Made by a program: the position numbers and the translations under genes
The notes under the pieces: generated by a model
The model's input: only the letters and a program-made list of their open reading frames with translations
What the model was told of the DNA's origin: nothing
Databases searched by the model: none
Shown: positions 7,975 to 15,701 of the stretch, in pieces
How the letters are laid out: the number at the start of each line of letters is the position of its first letter
How positions within the stretch are numbered: the stretch's first letter is position 1
Assembly (NCBI GenBank): GCA_007135355.1
Contig: SLJA01000013.1
Span: forward strand, 1 to 19,150
DNA from: Wenzhouxiangella sp.
GTDB taxonomy: Bacteria > Pseudomonadota > Gammaproteobacteria > Xanthomonadales > Wenzhouxiangellaceae
Direction of reading: 5' to 3'
Length of the DNA stretch: 19,150 nucleotides

Positions 7975-8024
7975 AATGCCTACGGTAACGCGCCGGCCTT
8001 GCCAGTGCGCTTCGACTTTGGTTG
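7975..8024 (-). promoter_or_regulatory. Predicted activator-type promoter of the small-membrane-protein/kinase/exonuclease operon
   Basis: Read on the - strand, CAACCAAAGTCG (8024-8013) is followed after exactly 25 nt by TACCGT (7987-7982), a weak -10-like hexamer. The implied start is near 7975, giving a leader of about 23 nt. The motif shares GACTTTGGT (+ strand) with the site at 17729-17740 near acs. The spacing equals that at acs and the symporter operon. The -10 match is poor (T, A and final T only), so this is the weakest of the four sites. Confidence 0.45.
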
Positions 8025-8036
8025 TAGGTCGGGCCG

Positions 8037-8561
8037 TCAGAAGCGGCCCTGACAGGCAATCTCCAGTGCAGGGTCGGTTGCATCCAGGCGCCGCCAGTCG
8101 GCGTTGGTCAAGCTGCCGTCCTCAAGCAATTCCACCCCGGCGTGCAGATCCGCCCGGCGCTGTCCGGCACAGTCGAATACCACCGGAATTTCATGTACCG
8201 GCATCCAGCGCCCCAGCAGCAGCACGCTGGTCATCACCTGTTGCGGCTGGTCCGGATGATGGCGATGGCGGCGTGTGTCGACGGCCACCATGCGCAGGCT
8301 CAACGGGCGAAGATAGGTCCAGGGGCGATACCACATGGATTCACTGCTGACCGAGGCGATTTCGACTCCGTCCGGCAGGCCGTCGCGGGTGCGTTCGGCC
8401 CAGCTGTATTCCATGAAGATGATGAAGACCAGCATCGCGGTGCCGGCACCGGCCGGGATCAGCCAGGTCGGCAAGCGCTTGCCGGTCAATACGTTCAAGG
8501 CCATGATCAGCCCGGCTGCGCCCAGGCCGAGGACGACAGTGGCGATCAGTTCCAGCAGCAT
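8037..8561 (-). CDS. Membrane-anchored protein of unknown function, 174 aa
   Basis: I do not recognise this protein with confidence. It has two N-terminal membrane helices (about 2-23 and 31-50) and then about 120 soluble residues, probably periplasmic or cytoplasmic depending on topology. Two cysteines, C131 (VFDCAGQR) and C170 (EIACQGRF), bracket the last 40 residues, with a Trp between (NADWRRL). The pattern of a DC near a strand, a DGS turn, a Trp and a late Cys loosely resembles small secreted surface-adhesin-E-like domains, which would suggest a disulfide and periplasmic placement; this is a weak inference. It lies 105 nt downstream of the symporter gene on the same strand, separated by two strong hairpins, and 84 nt upstream of the kinase operon. 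It may be co-transcribed with the symporter. Confidence 0.7.
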   Translation of the reverse strand: MLLELIATVVLGLGAAGLIMALNVLTGKRLPTWLIPAGAGTAMLVFIIFMEYSWAERTRDGLPDGVEIASVSSESMWYRPWTYLRPLSLRMVAVDTRRHRHHPDQPQQVMTSVLLLGRWMPVHEIPVVFDCAGQRRADLHAGVELLEDGSLTNADWRRLDATDPALEIACQGRF

Positions 8562-8666
8562 GGAGGCTCGCCTGTGATGCAGACGCAGACTGCCCGGCTG
8601 TGTGGCCGGGCAGTGATCAGGTGTCTTGCCTGCCGACGCGAGCGCCGGCAGGCAGGGGCTACAGGC
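8562..8666. other. Intergenic region with two strong hairpins
   Basis: Two perfect 9-bp stems lie in tandem. The first has arms 8590-8598 and 8605-8613 with a 6-nt loop. The second has arms 8627-8635 and 8646-8654 with a 10-nt loop. Neither has a U-run on either strand, so they are poor intrinsic terminators. They could protect the 3' end of the symporter mRNA, limit read-through into the next gene, or be REP-like extragenic palindromes. Confidence 0.65.
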
Positions 8667-10439
8667 CTAGTGGTCGACGGCACCGGCGGCACCCCGGGGC
8701 ACGCGAATGCTCTCGACCAGTTCCTGGATGTGTTCCGGCGGATCGGCGGTCAGCTTCATCACGATGTAGGCGGTGGCGAAGTTCAAGATCGCGCCAATGG
8801 TGCCGAAGGACAGCGGCGAGATGCCGAACAGCCAATTATCCGGGGTGTTGTCCAGCATGTTGGTGCCCGGAATGAAGAACCAGCCCAGGTAGGTGAAGAT
8901 GTAGAGCACGGTGGCGATCAAGCCGACCAGCATGCCGGATACGGCCCCGGCGGTGTTCATCTTCTTGGAGAAGATACCCATCATCAACGCCGGGAACAGG
9001 GTTGCGGCAGCGAGTCCGAAGGCCAGTGCCACCACCTGGGCCGCAAAGCCGGGTGGATTGAGCCCCAGGTAAGTTGCCAGCCCAATGGCGAAGGCCATCG
9101 AGATCCGCGCCGCCATCAGTTCCTGTTTGTCGGTGATCTTGGGCATCAGCACCGATTTCAGCAGGTCGTGGCTGATGGCCGAGGAAATCGCCAGAAGCAG
9201 ACCGGCGGCCGTTGACAGCGCCGCGGCCAGGCCGCCGGCGGCGATCAGGGCCAGCACCCAGGGTGGCAGCTGGGCAATCTCGGGGTTGGCCAGAACCAGG
9301 ATATCCTGGTTGAAGGTGACGACCTCGTTGCCTTCCCAGCCGCGGGCCTCGGCGATGGCGGCAAAGTCCTCGGAACGATCATTGTAATACTGAATGCGGC
9401 CATCGTTGTTTTTGTCCTCGAAGGCCAGCAGTCCGGTCTGCTCCCAGCTGCGCATCCAGTCCGGCCGCTCATCGTAACGGATGGGCTCGGCGGCGGTGCC
9501 GTCGGGGTAGATGGTGGTGATGATGTTGAGCTTGGCCATGGCGCCGACCGCGGGTGCGGTCAGGTACAGCAGGGCGATGAAAATCAGCGCCCAGCCGGCC
9601 GACTTGCGCGCATCGGCCACCTTGGGCACGGTGAAGAACCGGATGATGACATGCGGCAGGCCGGCGGTGCCGATCATCAGCGACATTGTAAACAGGACCA
9701 TGTTGAGCTTGGTGGTGTGCAGGCCGGTGTAGTCATGGAAGCCCAGCTCCATGAGCACTTGGTCGAGCTTGGTCAGCAAGGGCAGGCCGGACTCGGCGTG
9801 GGTGGAAAACAGGCCCAGTGGCGGCAGCGGGTTGTTGGTCAGCTGCATGGAAATGAACACCGCCGGAATGGTGTAGGCGGTAATCAGCACGCAGTACTGG
9901 GCCAGCTGGGTGTAGGTGATCCCCTTCATGCCGCCGAGAACCGCGTAGATGAAAACCACGGCTGAGGCAATGAACAGACCGGTGGTGTTCTGCACCTCAA
10001 GGAAGCGCGAAAACGCCACGCCGGCGCCGGTCATCTGGCCGATCACGTAGGTGATGGAAATGACCAGCAGGCAGATCACCGCGACGATGCGCGCGCCCTG
10101 GCTGTAGAAACGGTCGCCGATGAACTCCGGCACCGTGAAACGACCGAACTTGCGCAAGTAGGGCGCCAGCAGCAGAGCCAGCAGCACGTAGCCGCCGGTC
10201 CAACCCATCAGGAAGCTCGAGTTGCCGTAGCCGACAAAGGCGATCAGGCCGGCCATGGAGATGAACGAGGCCGCCGACATCCAGTCGGCCGCGGTGGCCG
10301 CGCCGTTGACGATCGGGTTGACACCGCGGCTGGCGGTGTAGAAGTCGGAAGTCGTGCCGGCCCTGGCCCAGATGGCAATGCCGATGTAGAGTGCGAATGA
10401 GGCGCCGACGACGATCAGGTTAAGTGTGAACTGAGACAT
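8667..10439 (-). CDS. Cation/carboxylate symporter, SSS (SLC5) family large subunit, ActP-like
   Basis: The 590-aa protein is a multi-pass SSS-family transporter (about 13 helices). It begins with FTLNLIVVGASFALYIGIAIWARAG and has TSDFYTASRGVNPIVNGAATAADWMSAASF, the conserved early region of acetate/solute:Na+ symporters. Together with the DUF4212 protein 16 nt upstream it matches the paired TIGR03648 (large) and TIGR03647 (small) family. By context the likely substrate is acetate or another short carboxylate taken up with Na+. A long extramembrane loop (about 320-395) carries an EF-hand-like sequence DKNNDGRIQYYN from D342, with D342, N344, D346 and G347 in calcium-ligand positions. GGGAG lies about 12 nt before the ATG. 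It is probably translated from the DUF4212 transcript. Substrate identity is not shown by sequence. Confidence 0.92.
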   Translation of the reverse strand: MSQFTLNLIVVGASFALYIGIAIWARAGTTSDFYTASRGVNPIVNGAATAADWMSAASFISMAGLIAFVGYGNSSFLMGWTGGYVLLALLLAPYLRKFGRFTVPEFIGDRFYSQGARIVAVICLLVISITYVIGQMTGAGVAFSRFLEVQNTTGLFIASAVVFIYAVLGGMKGITYTQLAQYCVLITAYTIPAVFISMQLTNNPLPPLGLFSTHAESGLPLLTKLDQVLMELGFHDYTGLHTTKLNMVLFTMSLMIGTAGLPHVIIRFFTVPKVADARKSAGWALIFIALLYLTAPAVGAMAKLNIITTIYPDGTAAEPIRYDERPDWMRSWEQTGLLAFEDKNNDGRIQYYNDRSEDFAAIAEARGWEGNEVVTFNQDILVLANPEIAQLPPWVLALIAAGGLAAALSTAAGLLLAISSAISHDLLKSVLMPKITDKQELMAARISMAFAIGLATYLGLNPPGFAAQVVALAFGLAAATLFPALMMGIFSKKMNTAGAVSGMLVGLIATVLYIFTYLGWFFIPGTNMLDNTPDNWLFGISPLSFGTIGAILNFATAYIVMKLTADPPEHIQELVESIRVPRGAAGAVDH

Positions 10440-10455
10440 GGTTTTTAGGGCTCCC

Positions 10456-10722
<267 letters not shown>

Positions 10723-11020
10723 GGTGAGCTGTTCCCTCGTTTTTGGACCTTGGATTTGCGGCTGTCTTGCATGATCGTCGGCCGGCCGGTCGGCGCGCAA
10801 GCCTTGCGGATGGCCACAGACTGATCGGCAGTTTAAGAAGCCACGGCGCAAAAACCCATACGACCATAGTAGGCAGCCGGCGGACGCTGGCTTGCGATCG
10901 GAGCGGGCTGCTATTCTTGGCCACCATGACAGCAGCATCACATCAGGCTGGGTTCGCGGCGGCGCATTGGCTGGTGCTGGCGCTGCCCGTCGATCATTCG
11001 GCCAGACCCATGCTTGGAAT
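10723..11020. other. Divergent intergenic region between the symporter operon and the hybrid kinase
   Basis: This stretch of 298 nt contains the predicted symporter-operon promoter and the palindrome at 10796-10808. On the + strand I see no convincing -35/-10 pair for the hybrid kinase; TATTCT at 10912-10917 is a possible -10 without a good -35. The region has no credible coding frame. Confidence 0.5.
10823..10872 (-). promoter_or_regulatory. Predicted activator-type promoter of the symporter operon
   Basis: Read on the - strand, CTACTATGGTCGTATGGG begins at 10872 and closely matches the acs upstream sequence CGACTAACGTCGAATGGG (14 of 18 identical). Exactly 25 nt separate the motif core (10872-10861) from TAAACT (10835-10830), a plausible -10. 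The implied start is near 10823 with a leader of about 101 nt. A 13-bp near-palindrome, 10796-10808 (CGCAAG-C-CTTGCG), lies in that leader and could be a second operator. Confidence 0.6.
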
Positions 11021-14000
11021 ATGTTCACTCCGGCGCTGCTGATTGCGGTCTCCCTGGCCTATGTCGGGCTGCTGTTTGTCGTCGCCTGGTGGGGTGACCG
11101 CCTGGCCCCGGGCGGTCGACGGCTGCCCGGTCAGGCGGTGATCTACAGCCTCTCGCTGGCTGTCTACTGCACCTCATGGACCTTTTACGGTGCGGTCGGA
11201 CAGGCGGCTGCAAGCGGCTGGGATGTGCTGGCGGTTTATCTCGGTCCGGTGCTGATGTTCGTTGTCTTCGGCGCATTTCTCGTGCGCATGGTGCGGGTGG
11301 CCAAGGACCAGAACATCACCTCGATCTCGGATTTCCTGGCCTCGCGGTTCGGCAAGACGCGGCGCCTGGCGGCGCTGGTCACTACCGTCGCGGTGCTTGG
11401 TGTTATCCCCTACATCGCGCTGCAGCTGAAAGCGGTCGTCATGGGTTTTCAGCTGCTGACGGCGGATCCTGTAGCCGGTTTTGCGCTGCCGGATGGACCG
11501 GCGCCGCTGCTGTCGGATACGGCGCTGGCGGTTGCCCTGGTGCTGGCTCTGTTTACCATCCTGTTCGGTACCCGCAGCCTGGCGGCGACCGACCAGCATC
11601 CGGGTCTGATGCTGGCGGTGGCGCTGGAGTCGGTGGTCAAGCTGATCGCTTTCCTGGCGGTCGGCATTTTTGTGACCTGGTCCATGTTTGACGGTCCGAC
11701 AGCACTGCAGGCCGCGCGCTTGGACCACGAGCATGTCGGCGAGGTTTTCGCCGCTCGGGGCCTGGGTCCGGGATTTGCCAGCGTTCTCCTGTTGTCGACC
11801 CTGGCGGTGTTCTGCCTGCCGCGACAGTTTCACGTCATGGTGGTGGAAAGCACCAGCCCCAGAGATCTGGCAACCGCCCGCTGGCTGTTCCCTCTTTATT
11901 TGGTCCTGATCAGCTTGTTCATTGTGCCGGTCGCCGCGGCCGGACTCGTGGTTTTTGGCGACGGCGTCAACCCTGATACCTTCATGCTCAGCCTGCCCTT
12001 GTCGGCGGAACAGGATGGTCTTGCCCTTTTGGCTATGCTGGGTGGGCTGTCGGCGGCCACCGGCATGGTCATCGTCGCTGCCGTGGCGCTGTCGACCATG
12101 GTCTCGAACGACCTGGTCATGCCGGTGCTACTGCGGCTGCGGGCGGTCGCCGCCGGCGATGGCGCCGACCTGGGGCGCCTGTTGCTCAAGGTTCGGCGCA
12201 TCGTCATCGTCGTCCTGCTGCTGCTGGCCTGGGTCTGGTATCGGTTGTTCGCTTATGCCGAAAGCCTGGCCGGCATCGGTCTGTTGTCGTTCGCGGCTGT
12301 GGCCCAGTTCGCGCCATTGATCATTGCGGCTCTGTGGGCGCGCGGGGTCAATCGCCACGGCGCATTGTGGGGCTTGTCGGTCGGTTTTGCGGTCTGGGCC
12401 TATACCTTGTTGCTGCCGATGACGGTGCGAGCCCTGGATGTTGGGCAGGGCTGGCTGGAATCCGGCCCGCTGGGCCTGGCCATGCTGCGGCCCGAGCAGT
12501 TGTTCGGGCTGACCATCAGCGACACCCTGACTCATGGTGTGTTCTGGTCGCTGGCGCTGAATACTCTGGCCATGCTGCTGGCTTCGCGCATCGGATCGGT
12601 GCGCACCATCGACCGCATCCAGGCTAACGCCTATGTTGGCGTGGCCAGCGGACTGGGCACCGACTCGGTGCCGCGGGCCGGGATCGCCACGGTCGGTGAT
12701 TTCCTCAGGTTGACACGCCGCTTTCTGGGTGAAGAGCGCACGCGTGAGGCCTATGCCAGCTACTTCCAGCTGCTGGAGGAGCCCGTTGCCGAACAACAAC
12801 CGGCCGATGCCGAGCTGGTTTATCACACCGAGCGCGTGCTGGCATCGGTCATCGGTGCCAGTTCCGCCCGACTGGTGCTGGCCTCGGCCTTGACCGGCAG
12901 CGGCCTGCACATCGACCAGGTCGCCAGCCTGCTCGATCAGACCGCGCAAAAGCTCAAGTTTCGCCATGGTTTGCTGCAGTCGGCTCTGGAGAACCTGGCC
13001 GAGGGCATCAGCGTGGTTGATCGCGATCTGCGCCTGGTGGCCTGGAATCGCGCCTACCTGGAGTTGTTTGATTACCCGGATGGCCTGGTGCGCATCGGCC
13101 GGCCGATCAGGGAGCTGCTGGAATACAACGCCCGGCGCGGAATGATGGGCGATGGAGCTGTCGATGCGCTGGTGCACAGACGTCTGCAATGGATACGTCA
13201 GGGTAGTCCGCATTTTTTTGCACGCCATACCGGCGACGGCCGGGTGATCGAGATCCGCGGCAACCCCATGCCGGGTGGGGGGTTCGTCACCAGCTTTACC
13301 GATGTGACCGACCGCCAGCGCGCCGAGGAAGCCTTGCGCGAGAGCGAGCGCAACATCCGTTTCTACACCGACAACGTGCCGGCCTTGCTGGCCTATGTCG
13401 ACCGCGACCTGTGCTTTCGTTTCACCAATCGCGCCTATGAGAACATGCTGGGGCTGGAGCGCTCGGAATTGCTGGGCCGACACCTGCATGAAGTTTTCGA
13501 CCAGCACGAAATGCTGCGTCGGTCCCCCTATCTGGAGGGCGCGCTGGCCGGCGAGCGCCAGGATTTCGAGCTGGAGCTGCGCGATGCCGACAATCGCCAG
13601 CGCTATGCCGTGGCCACCTACATCCCGCAGTTCAACAAGCGCGGGGAGGTGCTGGGTTTCTTTTCCCTGCTGCAGGACATTACCGAGCGCCGCCGGGCCG
13701 AACTGAGGCTCAAGGAAGCCAAGGACCAGCTCGAACGCCGGGTGGTGGAACGCACCCGCGAGCTGACCGAACTCAACCGCACCTTGAGCCAGGAAAATCG
13801 CGTCCGCGCCCGGGTCGAAGAGGCGCTGCGCCAAGCCAAGCGCGAGGCGGATGAGGCCAACCAGTCCAAAACCCGTTTCCTGGCCGCTGCCAGCCATGAC
13901 CTGCTGCAGCCGCTGAATGCCGCCCGCTTGTTCGTCTCGGCGCTAGAGCAGCAGCCCGGTCTGGATTCCGAGCAGCGTCATCTGGTGGATCGTCTGGACG

Positions 14001-14968
14001 GATCGATCCGCAGCGCAGAAGAACTGCTCAGCGCACTGTTGGACATTTCGCGACTGGATGCCGGCGCCATGCCGATCGATGTGCGCGAGTTCGCCATCCA
14101 TGACCTGCTCGAGACCCTGTACACCGAGTTCGGCCCCGTGGCGCTGGCCCGCGGCCTGCGACTGGACCGCGTCGACTGCAGCGCTCGGGTGGTGTCGGAT
14201 CCCAAGCTGCTCAGGCGGGTCTTGCAAAATTTTCTTTCCAACGCACTGCGCTATACGCGCACCGGCCGGGTGCTTATGGGGTGTCGGCGGCGTGAGGGCC
14301 AGTTGCATATTCAGGTGATTGATACCGGTGCCGGTATCCCCGCCGACCAGACCGCGCTGATCTTTCGCGAATTTCATCGCCTGCAGGAGTCACGCCGCAG
14401 CCAGGAACGCGGTCTGGGCCTGGGTCTGGCGATTGTCGATCGCATTGCGCGCATGCTGGACCACCCGGTCAGCCTGCAATCCATCCCCGGCCGCGGCACG
14501 GCTTTCGGTATTACCGTTCCGCTCAGCAGCGGCCGCGCCGCCGAAGCAGCGCCACGACGCCGTAGCCGACCGCGCAGCCGTGACCTGGTCGGCCTGCGGG
14601 TCCTGTGTGTCGACAACGAGCCTGATATTCTCACCGGCATGCGTTCCCTGATCGAACCCTGGGGCTGTAAAGTCAGCCTTGCCGGCGACGAACAGGAGGC
14701 GGTGCGAGCGATGGAAGTGGATGGGTTGCCGCACGTGATTCTTGCTGATTACCACCTGGATGACGCGCGCAACGGTATTGACTTGATGAACCGCCTGCGC
14801 GCGCGCTTTGGCAGTGCGCTGCCGGGTGTGCTGATCACGGCCGATCAGACCGACGTGGTACGCAACGAAGCGCGCGCCAACGCCTACCGGATTCTGCACA
14901 AACCCCTGAAGCCGGCGGCGCTGCGGGCTCTGCTCAATCGGATCGCCAGCGTGCGTGATCGTCGCTGA
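11021..14968 (+). CDS. Hybrid sensor kinase with SLC5, STAC, two PAS, kinase and receiver domains (CrbS-like)
   Basis: The 1315-aa protein has an SSS/SLC5 membrane domain (about 1-530), a STAC-like linker (about 535-650), PAS1 (about 653-765, GISVVDRDLRLVAWNRAYLELF), PAS2 (about 775-892, LLAYVDRDLCFRFTNRAYENML, ending DITERRRAE), a coiled coil, HisKA with H959 (AAASHDLLQPLNAA), HATPase with N-box (LQNFLSNALRY, about 1067) and GLGLGLAI, and a C-terminal receiver with D1243 (ILADYHLDD). Its H-box type and layout match CrbS, which with CrbR activates acs in Vibrio and Pseudomonas. It appears to have one more PAS than the non-hybrid paralog needs and is long for the family. The ATG at 11021 is chosen because its first residues align without gaps to the start of the paralog (11 residues before LAY). 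A TTG at 10892 would add 43 residues with no similarity. Only a weak GGA precedes the ATG. Confidence 0.92.
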   Translation: MFTPALLIAVSLAYVGLLFVVAWWGDRLAPGGRRLPGQAVIYSLSLAVYCTSWTFYGAVGQAAASGWDVLAVYLGPVLMFVVFGAFLVRMVRVAKDQNITSISDFLASRFGKTRRLAALVTTVAVLGVIPYIALQLKAVVMGFQLLTADPVAGFALPDGPAPLLSDTALAVALVLALFTILFGTRSLAATDQHPGLMLAVALESVVKLIAFLAVGIFVTWSMFDGPTALQAARLDHEHVGEVFAARGLGPGFASVLLLSTLAVFCLPRQFHVMVVESTSPRDLATARWLFPLYLVLISLFIVPVAAAGLVVFGDGVNPDTFMLSLPLSAEQDGLALLAMLGGLSAATGMVIVAAVALSTMVSNDLVMPVLLRLRAVAAGDGADLGRLLLKVRRIVIVVLLLLAWVWYRLFAYAESLAGIGLLSFAAVAQFAPLIIAALWARGVNRHGALWGLSVGFAVWAYTLLLPMTVRALDVGQGWLESGPLGLAMLRPEQLFGLTISDTLTHGVFWSLALNTLAMLLASRIGSVRTIDRIQANAYVGVASGLGTDSVPRAGIATVGDFLRLTRRFLGEERTREAYASYFQLLEEPVAEQQPADAELVYHTERVLASVIGASSARLVLASALTGSGLHIDQVASLLDQTAQKLKFRHGLLQSALENLAEGISVVDRDLRLVAWNRAYLELFDYPDGLVRIGRPIRELLEYNARRGMMGDGAVDALVHRRLQWIRQGSPHFFARHTGDGRVIEIRGNPMPGGGFVTSFTDVTDRQRAEEALRESERNIRFYTDNVPALLAYVDRDLCFRFTNRAYENMLGLERSELLGRHLHEVFDQHEMLRRSPYLEGALAGERQDFELELRDADNRQRYAVATYIPQFNKRGEVLGFFSLLQDITERRRAELRLKEAKDQLERRVVERTRELTELNRTLSQENRVRARVEEALRQAKREADEANQSKTRFLAAASHDLLQPLNAARLFVSALEQQPGLDSEQRHLVDRLDGSIRSAEELLSALLDISRLDAGAMPIDVREFAIHDLLETLYTEFGPVALARGLRLDRVDCSARVVSDPKLLRRVLQNFLSNALRYTRTGRVLMGCRRREGQLHIQVIDTGAGIPADQTALIFREFHRLQESRRSQERGLGLGLAIVDRIARMLDHPVSLQSIPGRGTAFGITVPLSSGRAAEAAPRRRSRPRSRDLVGLRVLCVDNEPDILTGMRSLIEPWGCKVSLAGDEQEAVRAMEVDGLPHVILADYHLDDARNGIDLMNRLRARFGSALPGVLITADQTDVVRNEARANAYRILHKPLKPAALRALLNRIASVRDRR

Positions 14969-15007
14969 CCAACTCGTGGGGGCACGCGGTTGATGCGGTC
15001 GTGATAC

Positions 15008-15679
15008 TCAGCCGGCGCTGAATGCCGCGGCGCTGTTTTCCGGCGCCTCGACCGCCAGTTGGTTGACCAGGAGCACGGCCTGGGTTCGGTTGCTGACCTC
15101 AAGTTTGCGGAAGATGGCGGTCATGTGCGCTTTGACGGTGGCTTCGGAAATGCCCAGGTCGAAAGCAATCTGCTTGTTCAGCAGTCCCTCGGCCAGCATC
15201 ATCAGAACCCGAAACTGCTGCGGTGTGAGTTCACCGATGCGCTCGGCCACCTCCAGTTCACCCTGGCGAGGGTCGGCTTGTTCGTCGTCGGCCGGTTGCC
15301 AGATGTCTCCGGCCAGCACGGTGTTGAGTACTTCACGAATCTGTTCGACCGAGGCGGATTTGTGAATGAAGGCGGCCGCGCCATGATCCATGGCGCGCTG
15401 GATGACTTTGGTGTTGTTGTTGGCCGAGATCACGCACACCGGCAATTCCGGATGATGCGAACGCAAATACACCAGGGCCGAGAAGCCCTGTACGCCCGGC
15501 ATGTGCAGATCAAGCAGGACCAGATCGGCACTGCTGTCGGCGCTGCTGACCTGCTGCAGTTCGTCCATGTTGCCGGCCTGCACGATGTCGACTTGGCCCA
15601 GCGCTTTTTCCAGCGCGAGGCCCAGGGCCTCGCGGAACAGGGGATGGTCGTCGGCGACGATGACCCGGCGCGTGCTCAC
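15008..15679 (-). CDS. crbR: LuxR/NarL-type response regulator, CrbR/ErdR-like
   Basis: The 223-aa protein has a receiver domain (about 4-120) with D10, D11, phospho-acceptor D57 (LVLLDLHMPG), S85 and K107, and a LuxR-type helix-turn-helix (about 150-212; LTPQQFRVLMMLAEGLLNKQIAFDLGISEATVKAHM). Homologs named CrbR, ErdR or AcsR activate acs and related carbon-use genes. The start is a GTG at 15679 with GAGAG about 6 nt upstream. It follows acs by 22 nt on the same strand, so it is probably co-transcribed with acs, which would create positive feedback if it activates acs. It converges with the hybrid kinase gene over a 39-nt gap. The symbol follows family resemblance and context. Confidence 0.85.
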   Translation of the reverse strand: MSTRRVIVADDHPLFREALGLALEKALGQVDIVQAGNMDELQQVSSADSSADLVLLDLHMPGVQGFSALVYLRSHHPELPVCVISANNNTKVIQRAMDHGAAAFIHKSASVEQIREVLNTVLAGDIWQPADDEQADPRQGELEVAERIGELTPQQFRVLMMLAEGLLNKQIAFDLGISEATVKAHMTAIFRKLEVSNRTQAVLLVNQLAVEAPENSAAAFSAG

Positions 15680-15701
15680 GGACGCTCTCGAATCCCGGCG
15701 C

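Noticed and set aside
10889..10917. Candidate sigma70 promoter for the hybrid kinase (TATTCT with GGCTTG)
   Set aside because: The -35 match is poor and no other support was found.
10892..11020. A TTG start 43 codons before the hybrid kinase ATG
   Set aside because: The extra residues have no similarity to the family, and the ATG at 11021 aligns with the start of the paralogous kinase.
12128..13897. Long open frame on the - strand opposite the hybrid kinase
   Set aside because: It is rich in Gln, Gly, His and Ala with no recognisable domain, as expected for the antisense of a GC-rich gene, and it lies fully under a clear domain-rich gene.
14969..15007. Possible bidirectional terminator between the hybrid kinase and the regulator
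   Set aside because: The 39-nt gap has no clear stem followed by a U-run.
15402..15412. GACTTTGGT inside the LuxR-type regulator gene, matching the promoter motif core
   Set aside because: It is within coding sequence and only half of the palindrome is present, so it is most likely chance. It shows the 9-mer alone is not specific.
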